From Calothrix sp. HK-06 (GTDB taxonomy: Bacteria > Cyanobacteriota > Cyanobacteriia > Cyanobacteriales > Nostocaceae), in contig NZ_MRCD01000084.1 of assembly GCF_001904745.1 (NCBI RefSeq), positions 1 to 36,219 of the forward strand: DNA of 36,219 bases, written 5' to 3'. A model generated the notes under the pieces. It made no database searches. It was not told the origin of the DNA and was given only the letters and a program-made list of their open reading frames with translations. The translations under genes and the position numbers were made by a program. The number at the start of each line of letters is the position of its first letter. The first letter of the stretch is position 1. Shown here piece after piece: positions 24,558-31,938 of the stretch.

Positions 24558-25190
24558 ATGAAACTTATTTCTGTCAACGCAGGACTTCCGCGTCAAGTAA
24601 CCTGGAACGGAAAAACAGTGACAACTGGAATTTTCAAAGAACCAGTCAGCGAACGGGTGATGGTACGATCGCTTAATTTAGATGGTGATGGACAAGCTGA
24701 TCTAACCGTTCATGGCGGAGTAGACAAAGCAGTTTATATATATCCATTTGAGCATTACGATTACTGGCGAGGTCAATTGCTTGATACAGAGCTACCGCTA
24801 GGCATCTTTGGTGAGAATTTTACAACTACTGGGTTGAGAGAAGAGGAGGTGAACATTGGGGATTGCTTTAAAATCGGCAATGTAAAACTAATGGTAACAC
24901 AACCTCGCCTACCCTGCTACAAACTTGGGATTCGGTTTGGACGAGCGGATATGGTGAAACAATTTCTCGCGAGTCGTCGAACCGGATTTTACTTTCGTGT
25001 TTTGCAAGAGGGCGAAGTTGGCGCCGGAGACACTCTAGAGTTGGTGAGCCGGGACGAGAACAATGTTACGGTTGCCAATATTACTCAACTTTATGTTCGT
25101 GAGCAGGACAATCGAGAGTTACTTTACCGCGCAACTCAACTTGAAGCTTTACCCAAAAGTTGGCGTGATTACTTCAATCGCTTTTTTTAA
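24558..25190 (+). CDS. MOSC domain protein (YiiM-like)
   Basis: A 210-residue protein starting MKLISVNAGLPRQV. The MOSC beta-barrel (about residues 5-155) includes DLTVHGGVDKAVY (49-61), FGENFTTTGL and the conserved MVTQPRLPCYKLG with Cys120, the residue that carries the molybdenum cofactor sulfur chemistry in MOSC proteins. The C-terminal three-helix part ends EALPKSWRDYFNRFF, as in YiiM, which reduces N-hydroxylated compounds with Moco. It is probably a cytoplasmic Moco-dependent or cofactor-handling protein. A fragment of a second copy is at 949-1173. It follows the DsbA-like gene by 49 nt and may be cotranscribed with it. Confidence 0.9.
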   Translation: MKLISVNAGLPRQVTWNGKTVTTGIFKEPVSERVMVRSLNLDGDGQADLTVHGGVDKAVYIYPFEHYDYWRGQLLDTELPLGIFGENFTTTGLREEEVNIGDCFKIGNVKLMVTQPRLPCYKLGIRFGRADMVKQFLASRRTGFYFRVLQEGEVGAGDTLELVSRDENNVTVANITQLYVREQDNRELLYRATQLEALPKSWRDYFNRFF

Positions 25191-25290
25191 GATATGAGAC
25201 GGGGAGCGCATTTAATTTTTCGCATTTAATTTTTCAATCCTCATTCACACAAATACTTCAACTTCACTTTTATAAACAAGGAGCAAAATC

Positions 25291-26181
25291 ATGATCACAT
25301 TTCGCACAGTTTCGATAGATGGTTTAGATATCTTCTATCGAGAAGCTGGTTCCCGCGACAATCCGACAATTTTGCTGTTGCACGGCTTTCCAACTTCCTC
25401 TCATATGTTCCGTAATCTAATACCTGCACTTGCAGATAAATTTCATCTGGTTGCCCCTGATTATCCAGGTTACGGAAACAGTTCAATGCCAAGCGTGCAT
25501 GAGTTTGACTACACGTTTGATCACCTAGCTGAGATCATGGAGAAATTTATTACCGCGATTGATCTCAAGCAATATAGCCTTTACGTAATGGATTATGGCG
25601 CCCCGATTGGTTACCGGATTGCGGCTAAATATCCAGAGCGAGTGCAAACCCTAATTGTTCAAAATGGAAATGCCTATGAGGAAGGTCTGCGCGAATTTTG
25701 GGAACCCATCAAGGCATACTGGCAAGACCGTTCGCCTGAGAATGCTGAAAAACTAAAATATTTAGTCACTCTAGAAGCAACGAAATGGCAGTACACTAAT
25801 GGTATTCGCAACCTGGAAGCGATTAGCCCGGATACCTGGAATATGGATCAGCTCTTCCTTGATCGCCCTGGAAATGGTGAGATTCAAATGGCGCTACTTT
25901 ATAGCTATGGCACAAATCCACCGTTATACCCACAATGGCAGGAATATTTTCGCCAACATCAACCCCCTACCCTTATTGTTTGGGGTAAAAACGACTACAT
26001 CTTCCCTGCCGACGGTGCTTATCCCTACCAGCGCGACCTGAAAGATGTTGAGCTTCATTTACTCGATACCGGACATTTTGCCTTGGAAGAGGACGGCGAT
26101 GCGATTGCAGACTATATGCGTCAGTTTATAACCACTCACCTTGTAAACCAGAACATCATATTAGCAGCCAGCAGGAAATAA
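25291..26181 (+). CDS. Alpha/beta hydrolase, epoxide hydrolase/haloalkane dehalogenase type
   Basis: A 296-residue alpha/beta hydrolase. The oxyanion motif is HGFP (31-34). The nucleophile elbow VMDYGAPIG has Asp101 rather than Ser, the mark of epoxide hydrolases and haloalkane dehalogenases, and the catalytic base is His262 in DTGHFALEE. The acid should be in WGKNDYIFP. Cap-domain helices lie between about 130 and 210. AAGGAG lies before the ATG (about 8 nt). The substrate is unknown. It stands between a MOSC gene and a second, serine-type hydrolase on the same strand, which suggests a small detoxification cluster. Confidence 0.88.
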   Translation: MITFRTVSIDGLDIFYREAGSRDNPTILLLHGFPTSSHMFRNLIPALADKFHLVAPDYPGYGNSSMPSVHEFDYTFDHLAEIMEKFITAIDLKQYSLYVMDYGAPIGYRIAAKYPERVQTLIVQNGNAYEEGLREFWEPIKAYWQDRSPENAEKLKYLVTLEATKWQYTNGIRNLEAISPDTWNMDQLFLDRPGNGEIQMALLYSYGTNPPLYPQWQEYFRQHQPPTLIVWGKNDYIFPADGAYPYQRDLKDVELHLLDTGHFALEEDGDAIADYMRQFITTHLVNQNIILAASRK

Positions 26182-26318
26182 TTTCAACTGGGAAGCGATG
26201 TCGTAGAAGGTGATTGTCATCCACAATCATTGCCCGTTAACAAACACTGTCAAATTAACTAGCTTAACGGCGCCACTTCAATAAATTGTTTATCATTCAT
26301 CAACAAAAGGAGAACGTC

Positions 26319-27314
26319 ATGGTTTCTCAAGTAAATCCGCAAGCAATCAAAGTTTTGGAAGTTGCAGATGATCCGCGTCTTTCCAGGGGAACGAAGGTAT
26401 TTTTGAAAGAGTTGAACTCAGCAGGTGTGGCTCTAGAGACACTCGCTCCACTCGAAGCACGTCAAGTACTCGTGGATGCACAAGCTGCTGTTAAGGTTGA
26501 CCTCTCAGGCATCGACGAGTTTGAGAAGACAATTACCACTGACGGTTATTCGATTACGCTCAACATCGTGCGCCCTAAAGGTGTCAAAAGCATATTGCCT
26601 GTTTTCATGTTTATTCATGGCGGCGGTTGGGTACTAGGCGATTACCCAACGCACAAGCGCATGGTTCGCGATCTCGTCGTGCTTTCAGGTTTTGCTGCTG
26701 TCTTTGTCAATTACACTCGAACTCCAGACGCTGAGTATCCACAAGCTATCAATGAGATCTATGCTGCGACCAAATGGGTCGCCGAGCATGGTGAGGAGAT
26801 TGGGGTTGATGGCAAAAATTTGGCAATCGTAGGAAACAGTGTCGGCGGTAATATGTCGGCAGTAACCACGTTGATGGCGAAAGCGAAAGGAGGCCCACAC
26901 ATTAAGTTGCAAATTCTGATGTGGCCCATCGTAGACGCTGATTTTGAAACGAATTCTTACCACCAATTCGGGGACAAGCGTTTCCTAACCACACCGACGA
27001 TGAAGTGGATGTATGACATGTACATCGCTGACCCAGAAAAGCGCAAAGACATCTATGCCTCTCCTTTACGGGCTACTGTTGAGCAGTTGAAAGGCTTACC
27101 TCCAGCGTTAATTCAGATTGCAGAGAGCGATATTTTGCATGATGAAGGCGAAGCCTATGGACGCAAGCTAGATGAAGCAGGGGTAAACGTGACAACCGTG
27201 CGTTACAACGGCATGATTCATGACTTCGGACTGCTGAATGGTTTAGCCGAGCTTCCATCAACCCGCTCTCTTTTTGTCCAGGCAGCCGCCGAACTGAAAA
27301 AGCATCTGCAATAG
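26319..27314 (+). CDS. Alpha/beta hydrolase fold-3 (HSL-type) esterase
   Basis: I use the ATG at 26319 (MVSQVNPQAIK) because AAGGAG lies 6 nt upstream; the ATG at 26286 has none. The 331-residue enzyme has the HSL oxyanion motif HGGG (100-103) and nucleophile elbow GNSVGG with Ser174 (GDSAGG in most relatives). The acid is in QIAESDILHDEG, and the base is the His of GMIHDFGLLNG. All catalytic parts are present, so it is probably an active short-chain carboxylesterase in the cytoplasm. It is the last gene of the plus-strand group; hairpins and a transposase relic follow. Confidence 0.9.
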   Translation: MVSQVNPQAIKVLEVADDPRLSRGTKVFLKELNSAGVALETLAPLEARQVLVDAQAAVKVDLSGIDEFEKTITTDGYSITLNIVRPKGVKSILPVFMFIHGGGWVLGDYPTHKRMVRDLVVLSGFAAVFVNYTRTPDAEYPQAINEIYAATKWVAEHGEEIGVDGKNLAIVGNSVGGNMSAVTTLMAKAKGGPHIKLQILMWPIVDADFETNSYHQFGDKRFLTTPTMKWMYDMYIADPEKRKDIYASPLRATVEQLKGLPPALIQIAESDILHDEGEAYGRKLDEAGVNVTTVRYNGMIHDFGLLNGLAELPSTRSLFVQAAAELKKHLQ

Positions 27315-27423
27315 GTAAAGATTGTTTGGCGTTGTTGATTTTAGGGATGATTTGTCATTAGTCGCGAAGCGATCCTTAGAAGCATTTGCCGCAGGCTAGA
27401 ATCACCATAGATGCTACCCTACA

Positions 27424-27444
27424 CCGTAAAGCGCAGCTTTACGG
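27424..27444. terminator. Hairpin downstream of the esterase gene
   Basis: CCGTAAAGC and GCTTTACGG form a perfect 9-bp stem with a 3-nt loop, 110 nt after the esterase stop. There is no poly-T tail, so it may be an intergenic repeat rather than a true terminator. Confidence 0.45.
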
Positions 27445-27496
27445 GAAATCCTACCCTTCGGGAAAACTTCGTTTACGGATTACGGGAAAAGCTACC

Positions 27497-27645
27497 CTAG
27501 CAAGAAAATGAGCATAAATTTCTTTACGTACCATTTCTGGTGTTTTACTTCGTAAAATATCCATTCCAAGAGAAGTTTTTAAATGTTTTAAATTCACTTC
27601 CACATTCCAACGTTGATGGTAAAGCTTTATTATTTCATGAGTCGG
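27497..27645 (-). pseudogene. IS4-type transposase relic (C-terminal part)
   Basis: The minus-strand frame gives EIIKLYHQRWNVEVNLKHLK and SLGMDILRSKTPEMVRKEIY. The first contains the exact Y-x2-R-x3-E-x6-K signature of IS4-family DDE transposases, with the catalytic Glu. Only about 50 codons remain, without the Asp residues or inverted ends. Hairpin repeats directly abut it on both sides. Confidence 0.85.
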
Positions 27646-27679
27646 AAATTGTTAGCAGGCATCCCTGCCTGACAATTTC
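27645..27679. repeat. Hairpin repeat next to the transposase relic
   Basis: GAAATTGT and ACAATTTC are outer arms, GCAGG and CCTGC inner arms, with a short CATC loop. It looks like a mobile intergenic hairpin that cut the transposase frame at its 5' side. Confidence 0.55.
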
Positions 27680-27894
27680 TTAATATAAAATTTATGTTGA
27701 TACTGAGTGTTTGTAAAGAAATGTAATGTGAACCGTGGTTCACATCTTCTGGGCGCCTAAGCAGAAATTACAACAGCAAATCTTATTAATGCAACGAAAT
27801 GCTATAAAAATTCAAATCATTAGTTTTGTAGATTAATGCTAATAATTAGCTATAAAGAAAGTAAGTTGTACTTTGTCAACCTGGAGTGTCAATT

Positions 27895-28047
27895 ATGGAA
27901 GATACAACCAAAAATACTTCAGTAGCAATTGAAAATCGTAACGCTTGGCGCTGGGGATTCACACGTCAAGCAGAAATATGGAACGGGCGCCTAGCGATGC
28001 TGTTAGTAACGGTAGGATGTCTCGTCTGTGCGTTTGTTTACAAATGA
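27895..28047 (+). CDS. hli: High-light-inducible protein (small CAB-like, HLIP)
   Basis: A 50-residue protein. WRWGFTRQAEIWNGRLAM (residues 18-35) is the chlorophyll-binding helix motif of the CAB/ELIP/HLIP family (ExxNGRxAM, with Glu27 and Arg32 pairing), followed by a hydrophobic stretch to complete one transmembrane helix. HLIPs dimerise in the thylakoid membrane, bind chlorophyll and carotenoid, and quench excess energy during stress or photosystem assembly. GGAG lies 9 nt before the ATG at 27895. It stands alone between an IS relic and a regulator fragment, close to the iron locus; iron starvation is a known inducer of some hli genes. Its length is normal for the family. Confidence 0.92.
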   Translation: MEDTTKNTSVAIENRNAWRWGFTRQAEIWNGRLAMLLVTVGCLVCAFVYK

Positions 28048-28252
28048 TTTGATTCATAACAAATTCTTACTACAGTTGAGAAAAATTTCATTTGTAATTG
28101 ATTGACAATATATGCTTTTTGTGAAGTGGAGAGCGGCGCCCTTTGGCTTGCTGCAGTTCACGCTCGCGTGGGAAACCTACGCTTTGTGGGCTGCTTCACC
28201 GTGCGGGGGGTGGGGAACGTTGAGACGACTGCAGGGCATCCTTGTCCGCTTT
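28048..28252. other. Non-coding spacer with GC-rich patch
   Basis: No gene is supported. The part at about 28125-28245 is GC-rich (ggagagcggcgccctttggc, acgctcgcgtggg, gtgcggggggtgggg) in contrast to its flanks, and looks like an inserted repeat that cuts the AraC-type fragment that follows. Confidence 0.4.
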
Positions 28253-28390
28253 TCGATAGTAACCTTTACCAAGTTTTTTGGGTGTTTCACAAAAATATTC
28301 AAATGCTTCTAGGGTTGGGTTGCGCGTACTGTGTTCTTGGCTTTCCTCCCACAGTTCATCATAGTCTTTGACTGTTAAGGTTATTGTCAT
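28253..28390 (-). pseudogene. AraC/PchR-type regulator, N-terminal fragment
   Basis: From the ATG at 28390 the product begins MTITLTVKDYDELWEESQEH and reaches KKLGKGYYR at residue 46, matching in layout the N-terminus of the intact regulator at 34699-35679 (MALTISEEGFYKQ to LSKGYRR). After that the frame enters a repeat-like sequence and stops within 20 codons. The effector part and the whole HTH are missing. It is a relic of a second siderophore regulator at the other end of the iron locus. Confidence 0.65.
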
Positions 28391-28517
28391 CGTTGGGAAT
28401 GATTGAATTAGGATTTAATGATAAATAATTGCAATAATTCTACCATACTCTATCATGGAAATAAACCAGCGTACAGTCTAAAAATAGGTGTAAATATAAG
28501 AAACCCCACCCCTAACT

Positions 28518-28538
28518 CCTCCCCGGAAACCGGGGAGG
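28518..28538. repeat. Strong CCTCCCCGG/CCGGGGAGG hairpin
   Basis: A perfect 9-bp GC-rich stem with an AAA loop inside the CCCCACCCCTAACTCCTCC context. It sits about 210 nt past the MFS stop and could terminate that operon, but it resembles a dispersed cyanobacterial repeat. Confidence 0.6.
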
Positions 28539-28746
28539 GGAATCAGAATTCTGATAAAAACGCAGAATTGGCAATTATACTTTTATTCCCCTTCAGAACT
28601 CGCTCCTTTTGGGTAAGTTTGTTGGAGTTTGAAGAAGTACGGGTAAATTCAACCACTTGTGTGTACACCGTAGGTATATGGGGAGGGGTGCATTTATGCG
28701 GGGTGGGGTGTACTTCATTCATCTGAAATATACTGTAAATTAAATC

Positions 28747-30036
28747 TTAGCTATCGTGGTCAAGCAAAATCTTTTCTATATTCCGCAGTGAGGGAATAGC
28801 AAACCCAAGCAACCCGACAAGAAGCATACATACGGCGCCCATTACGTACACAAAAGCAATTCCCGTACCTTTACCGCTTCCAAATATTCCTCCCTTTAAT
28901 ATTGTTGCTGGTTCTAATACTTTATCTGCTAAGAAACCTGCTATTAGGGTTGCAAAACTTGACATTAGCTGTGACATCAATGACTTTGCCGCAAATACTC
29001 TACCTTGTAAGTTAGGGGGAATTTTTGCTAGCCAAATAGCTGTTTCGCTACTGTTCATCAAAGGAAAGTTTAAGGAAGAACAAAACTGTGCCGGTACCCA
29101 AATTGATAAATTACGTCCTAGTCCAAATATAGTTTTACTTGCACCGGCGCCGATAAAACCTAACAACACACCATAAATGCGTGGTTTAATACCGGGGCAA
29201 ATACTAAAAATAATTGCTGCCATCACACCGGAAATACCAGCAGCAGCAGAAATACTAGCTAATGCGGTGGGGTTACTATTGCTACGCGCGAGAATCATTG
29301 CCTCTCCTACAGATTCTGCAAAGTCGTGGGCAAACCAAAATAAACTGATAGCTAATAGAAAAATCCGCAAACTTTCATTTGTAAACAAGTAGCGAAAACC
29401 AAATGTTATATCTGTTAATAAATTTGCCGATGTTTGTTCTACATCTGTCTGAGGAGGCTGAGGAATTACTATCGTATATAAAGTCACAATTGCAACTAAA
29501 AAACTCAGTAAATCTATCAATAAAATTCCTGTTAAACCAATTAGGGGGTATAAACTACCCGCAAAAGCAGGCGCCAGAATAACCGGGCCATAATGAACTA
29601 CAGACCCCATACTAGTTGCACGCGCGTAGTGTCGTTTTGGAACAATTTGAGTTAAAGAGGCTTCATAAGCTAAGTTTTGAATTTGCTGAAAACACCCATT
29701 AATGGCGCCAGTGAAGTAAAGATGCCAAATCTGTAAATGATTCGTAAGGTAAAGTGCAAGTAAGGCACAATTAGAAATAGCAGCGATAGTATCACCGAGA
29801 ATCATTAAATTTTTGCGGTTGAAACGGTCTACTATAATTCCAGCAAACAGAGTAGTGGGAATACGAAGGATTTGAGAAAAGAAAGCAACTAAGGTGAGAG
29901 CAGTAGCTGAAGTAGTGAGTTGCCATACCCACAAAGATATGGCAAAGTTGGTCATGTACGTTCCGATGGTGGAGACGACTTGACCGAGCCAAATAATTGT
30001 AAAAGTTCGTAAGCTCGCAGGTTGTTGTGGCGCCAT
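28747..30036 (-). CDS. MFS transporter, EntS/siderophore-exporter-like
   Basis: A 429-residue membrane protein with about 12 hydrophobic segments in two halves. DRFNRKNLMILGD (about 69-81) is the MFS loop 2-3 motif, and the sequence has the MFS_3/EntS style of siderophore exporters. The ATG lies one base after the stop of the FhuF-like gene, so the two are translationally coupled. It is the last gene of the iron transcription unit. Exporter of a siderophore is the favoured role; the alternative is importer of a ferric siderophore across the inner membrane, which would also fit the loss of the ABC permease. Confidence 0.88.
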   Translation of the reverse strand: MAPQQPASLRTFTIIWLGQVVSTIGTYMTNFAISLWVWQLTTSATALTLVAFFSQILRIPTTLFAGIIVDRFNRKNLMILGDTIAAISNCALLALYLTNHLQIWHLYFTGAINGCFQQIQNLAYEASLTQIVPKRHYARATSMGSVVHYGPVILAPAFAGSLYPLIGLTGILLIDLLSFLVAIVTLYTIVIPQPPQTDVEQTSANLLTDITFGFRYLFTNESLRIFLLAISLFWFAHDFAESVGEAMILARSNSNPTALASISAAAGISGVMAAIIFSICPGIKPRIYGVLLGFIGAGASKTIFGLGRNLSIWVPAQFCSSLNFPLMNSSETAIWLAKIPPNLQGRVFAAKSLMSQLMSSFATLIAGFLADKVLEPATILKGGIFGSGKGTGIAFVYVMGAVCMLLVGLLGFAIPSLRNIEKILLDHDS

Positions 30037-30037
30037 T

Positions 30038-30910
30038 TCAATCCACCTCGGTCATTTCTTGCTTGATTTGAGCAATACGTTCGCACGGTTTGAGCAGAGG
30101 ACAGTTAGTACACTTCTCGTCATGCGGTGGAATTAGATAATATAAACAGCAAGTAACGCGAACCGTATATTTATTGGGTAAACCAGGTTCGTTTATTTCT
30201 TCGGAACGCACTAAATTATAAAGGGGGTTACGACCTGGCATTACTATACTGTATGGCTGTTCAAATAAAACTGAGTAATCTGCTTTTACTGCTTCGGAAC
30301 TTGCACATTTACTAAAATCTTCATATAAACCCTCGGAAGCATTGACTGCATTTCCCCACATTGTTTTTTTAGAAAGTTTAGTCAAGCTGTGGATAAGCTC
30401 AACTACGGTGTTAATATTGTTTTCAAATAATCCAGTGAATACAAATTTATGTAACTCTTCAACGCTATTAACTAACTTACCTGGATAATTTGGAGGAAGC
30501 GTAATAGGTAAACGCGGTGGGTAAATTACACTACGACTCAGGTCATGAAAGTATAATGCTTTTGGTTCACCATTTTCTAAAATAAAACTTACATTGTCAA
30601 CAGATGCATCTAACCCTACACCTGCCCATGTCATCAAAGCTAAAACACCCGGTAAAGTTTTCCAGTTATAAACTTTGTTACATATAGATGCAGCAACATG
30701 GATATCCTGACTACTTTGGTAAAAAGATGTTGCTTTAAACAAAGATAAAAGTTTTTCAGATTGTAGATATTCTGCAAGTGAAATTACCTCAGCTTGAGCA
30801 GGAGTATAAAAAGTGATGCAATCAGTATAGAAACTATCTAATCTTTGTTTAGCAATGACAAATATCTCTTCAAAAAAGTTAGATATATCAGAATTTTTTG
30901 GTTTTAACAT
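30038..30910 (-). CDS. FhuF-like ferric-siderophore reductase
   Basis: A 290-residue protein. The C-terminus carries Cys254-Cys255, then Cys267 and Cys270 (CC-x11-C-x2-C, in TCCLYYLIPP and KCTNCPLL), the special cysteine pattern that holds a [2Fe-2S] cluster in FhuF proteins. One more Cys (276) follows. The rest is the helical siderophore-binding fold. It would reduce Fe(III) in imported siderophore complexes and release iron in the cytoplasm. It lies 39 nt after the binding-protein gene and one base before the MFS gene. No strong ribosome site is seen before the ATG. Confidence 0.87.
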   Translation of the reverse strand: MLKPKNSDISNFFEEIFVIAKQRLDSFYTDCITFYTPAQAEVISLAEYLQSEKLLSLFKATSFYQSSQDIHVAASICNKVYNWKTLPGVLALMTWAGVGLDASVDNVSFILENGEPKALYFHDLSRSVIYPPRLPITLPPNYPGKLVNSVEELHKFVFTGLFENNINTVVELIHSLTKLSKKTMWGNAVNASEGLYEDFSKCASSEAVKADYSVLFEQPYSIVMPGRNPLYNLVRSEEINEPGLPNKYTVRVTCCLYYLIPPHDEKCTNCPLLKPCERIAQIKQEMTEVD

Positions 30911-30949
30911 TACTTATGTTATTTGATTTTTGTGGTTTTCATTGTAAAC

Positions 30950-31933
30950 TTAGATTCCTGGCTTTTTTAATAGAACCTGAAGTAAATCATCTAAGATAGC
31001 ATTCGCTGATAAAATGCTACCAAATATCCAGTGACCAGAATCAACTGTATAAACACGCTGGTTTTTCACGACATGAAGCGTTTGCCATAAAGGATTATTT
31101 CGGTATTTGTTAAAGTTTTTCTCTGAACCTGGGTCTAGTGCTACAAACAAAATATCTGCATCTATAAGTTCCATTTTTTCTTTACTAACTGTCACATAAG
31201 TACCATCTGAATATTTCTGTTTTAGTAACTGATTTTGTTGTTTTGGTACTGCAAATCCGATTTCTTGTAAGATACTTCCAGAAAAAGACAGTGGAGTTTG
31301 GAATTGGGTGAAGTTCCATCCTGCATAAAACCTACTCACCGAAATATCGGTATTTTTTAGTTTATTTTTGAAAAGCTCTTGAATTCCTTTTACTTTGTTT
31401 TCGTATTGAAATAGTAATTTGTCAGCTTGTTCAATTCTATTTAACGCTTGAGCAATTAATCGTAAATCTTTTTTCCAAGCGGCATGATTAAAATCGAATG
31501 TCAGTGTGGGAGCAATTTTGGAGTATAATCTATAGCCTTGGCCATCAATTCCTAACCCTAAAATCAAATCTGGCTGTAATTTTACCATTTTTTCAAGATT
31601 AGGCTGGCTTTCTTTACCTAAATAAGTTATATTTTCGATTTTTTTAGCCAAGATACGCTCTTTGCTCCCCACAATATTTGCTTTGACTGCTCCCACTGGT
31701 TGAAAACCTAAAGCTACAGCTATTTCTAAAGACTCTTGGTCGGTGACAATTATACGCTGAGGTTTAATGGGAACACAGCTTTCTCCTAATATGTGTTGAA
31801 CTTTTCTACACTCAGATATTTCTTTGTTTTCATTAAGATAGTGGCTATTGTAATTTCCAAGTTGATAACACCCTGTTACTAGCACAATAGCTAATCCCAT
31901 TAGACAAAATAATTTGAGAACTTTTTTAAACAT
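30950..31933 (-). CDS. Iron-siderophore ABC transporter substrate-binding lipoprotein
   Basis: I prefer the ATG at 31933, 5 nt after the receptor stop; a TTG at 31951 would overlap the receptor. The 327-residue product begins MFKKVLKLFCLMGLAIVLVT followed by GC, a lipobox with Cys22. The mature part is a FecB/FhuD-type clamshell: QRIIVTDQESLEIAVALGFQ, a LQPDLILGLG strand and VYTVDSGHW near the end. It would bind ferric siderophore in the periplasm. The matching permease and ATPase are not in the window, and the only permease trace is the FecCD pseudogene at 35768. The function may be served by a transporter elsewhere. Confidence 0.9.
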   Translation of the reverse strand: MFKKVLKLFCLMGLAIVLVTGCYQLGNYNSHYLNENKEISECRKVQHILGESCVPIKPQRIIVTDQESLEIAVALGFQPVGAVKANIVGSKERILAKKIENITYLGKESQPNLEKMVKLQPDLILGLGIDGQGYRLYSKIAPTLTFDFNHAAWKKDLRLIAQALNRIEQADKLLFQYENKVKGIQELFKNKLKNTDISVSRFYAGWNFTQFQTPLSFSGSILQEIGFAVPKQQNQLLKQKYSDGTYVTVSKEKMELIDADILFVALDPGSEKNFNKYRNNPLWQTLHVVKNQRVYTVDSGHWIFGSILSANAILDDLLQVLLKKPGI

Positions 31934-31938
31934 GACGA

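Noticed and set aside
28418-28726. Plus-strand 102-codon frame between the regulator fragment and the MFS gene
   Set aside because: It spans a strong GC hairpin repeat, has low-complexity composition and matches no family that I recognise.
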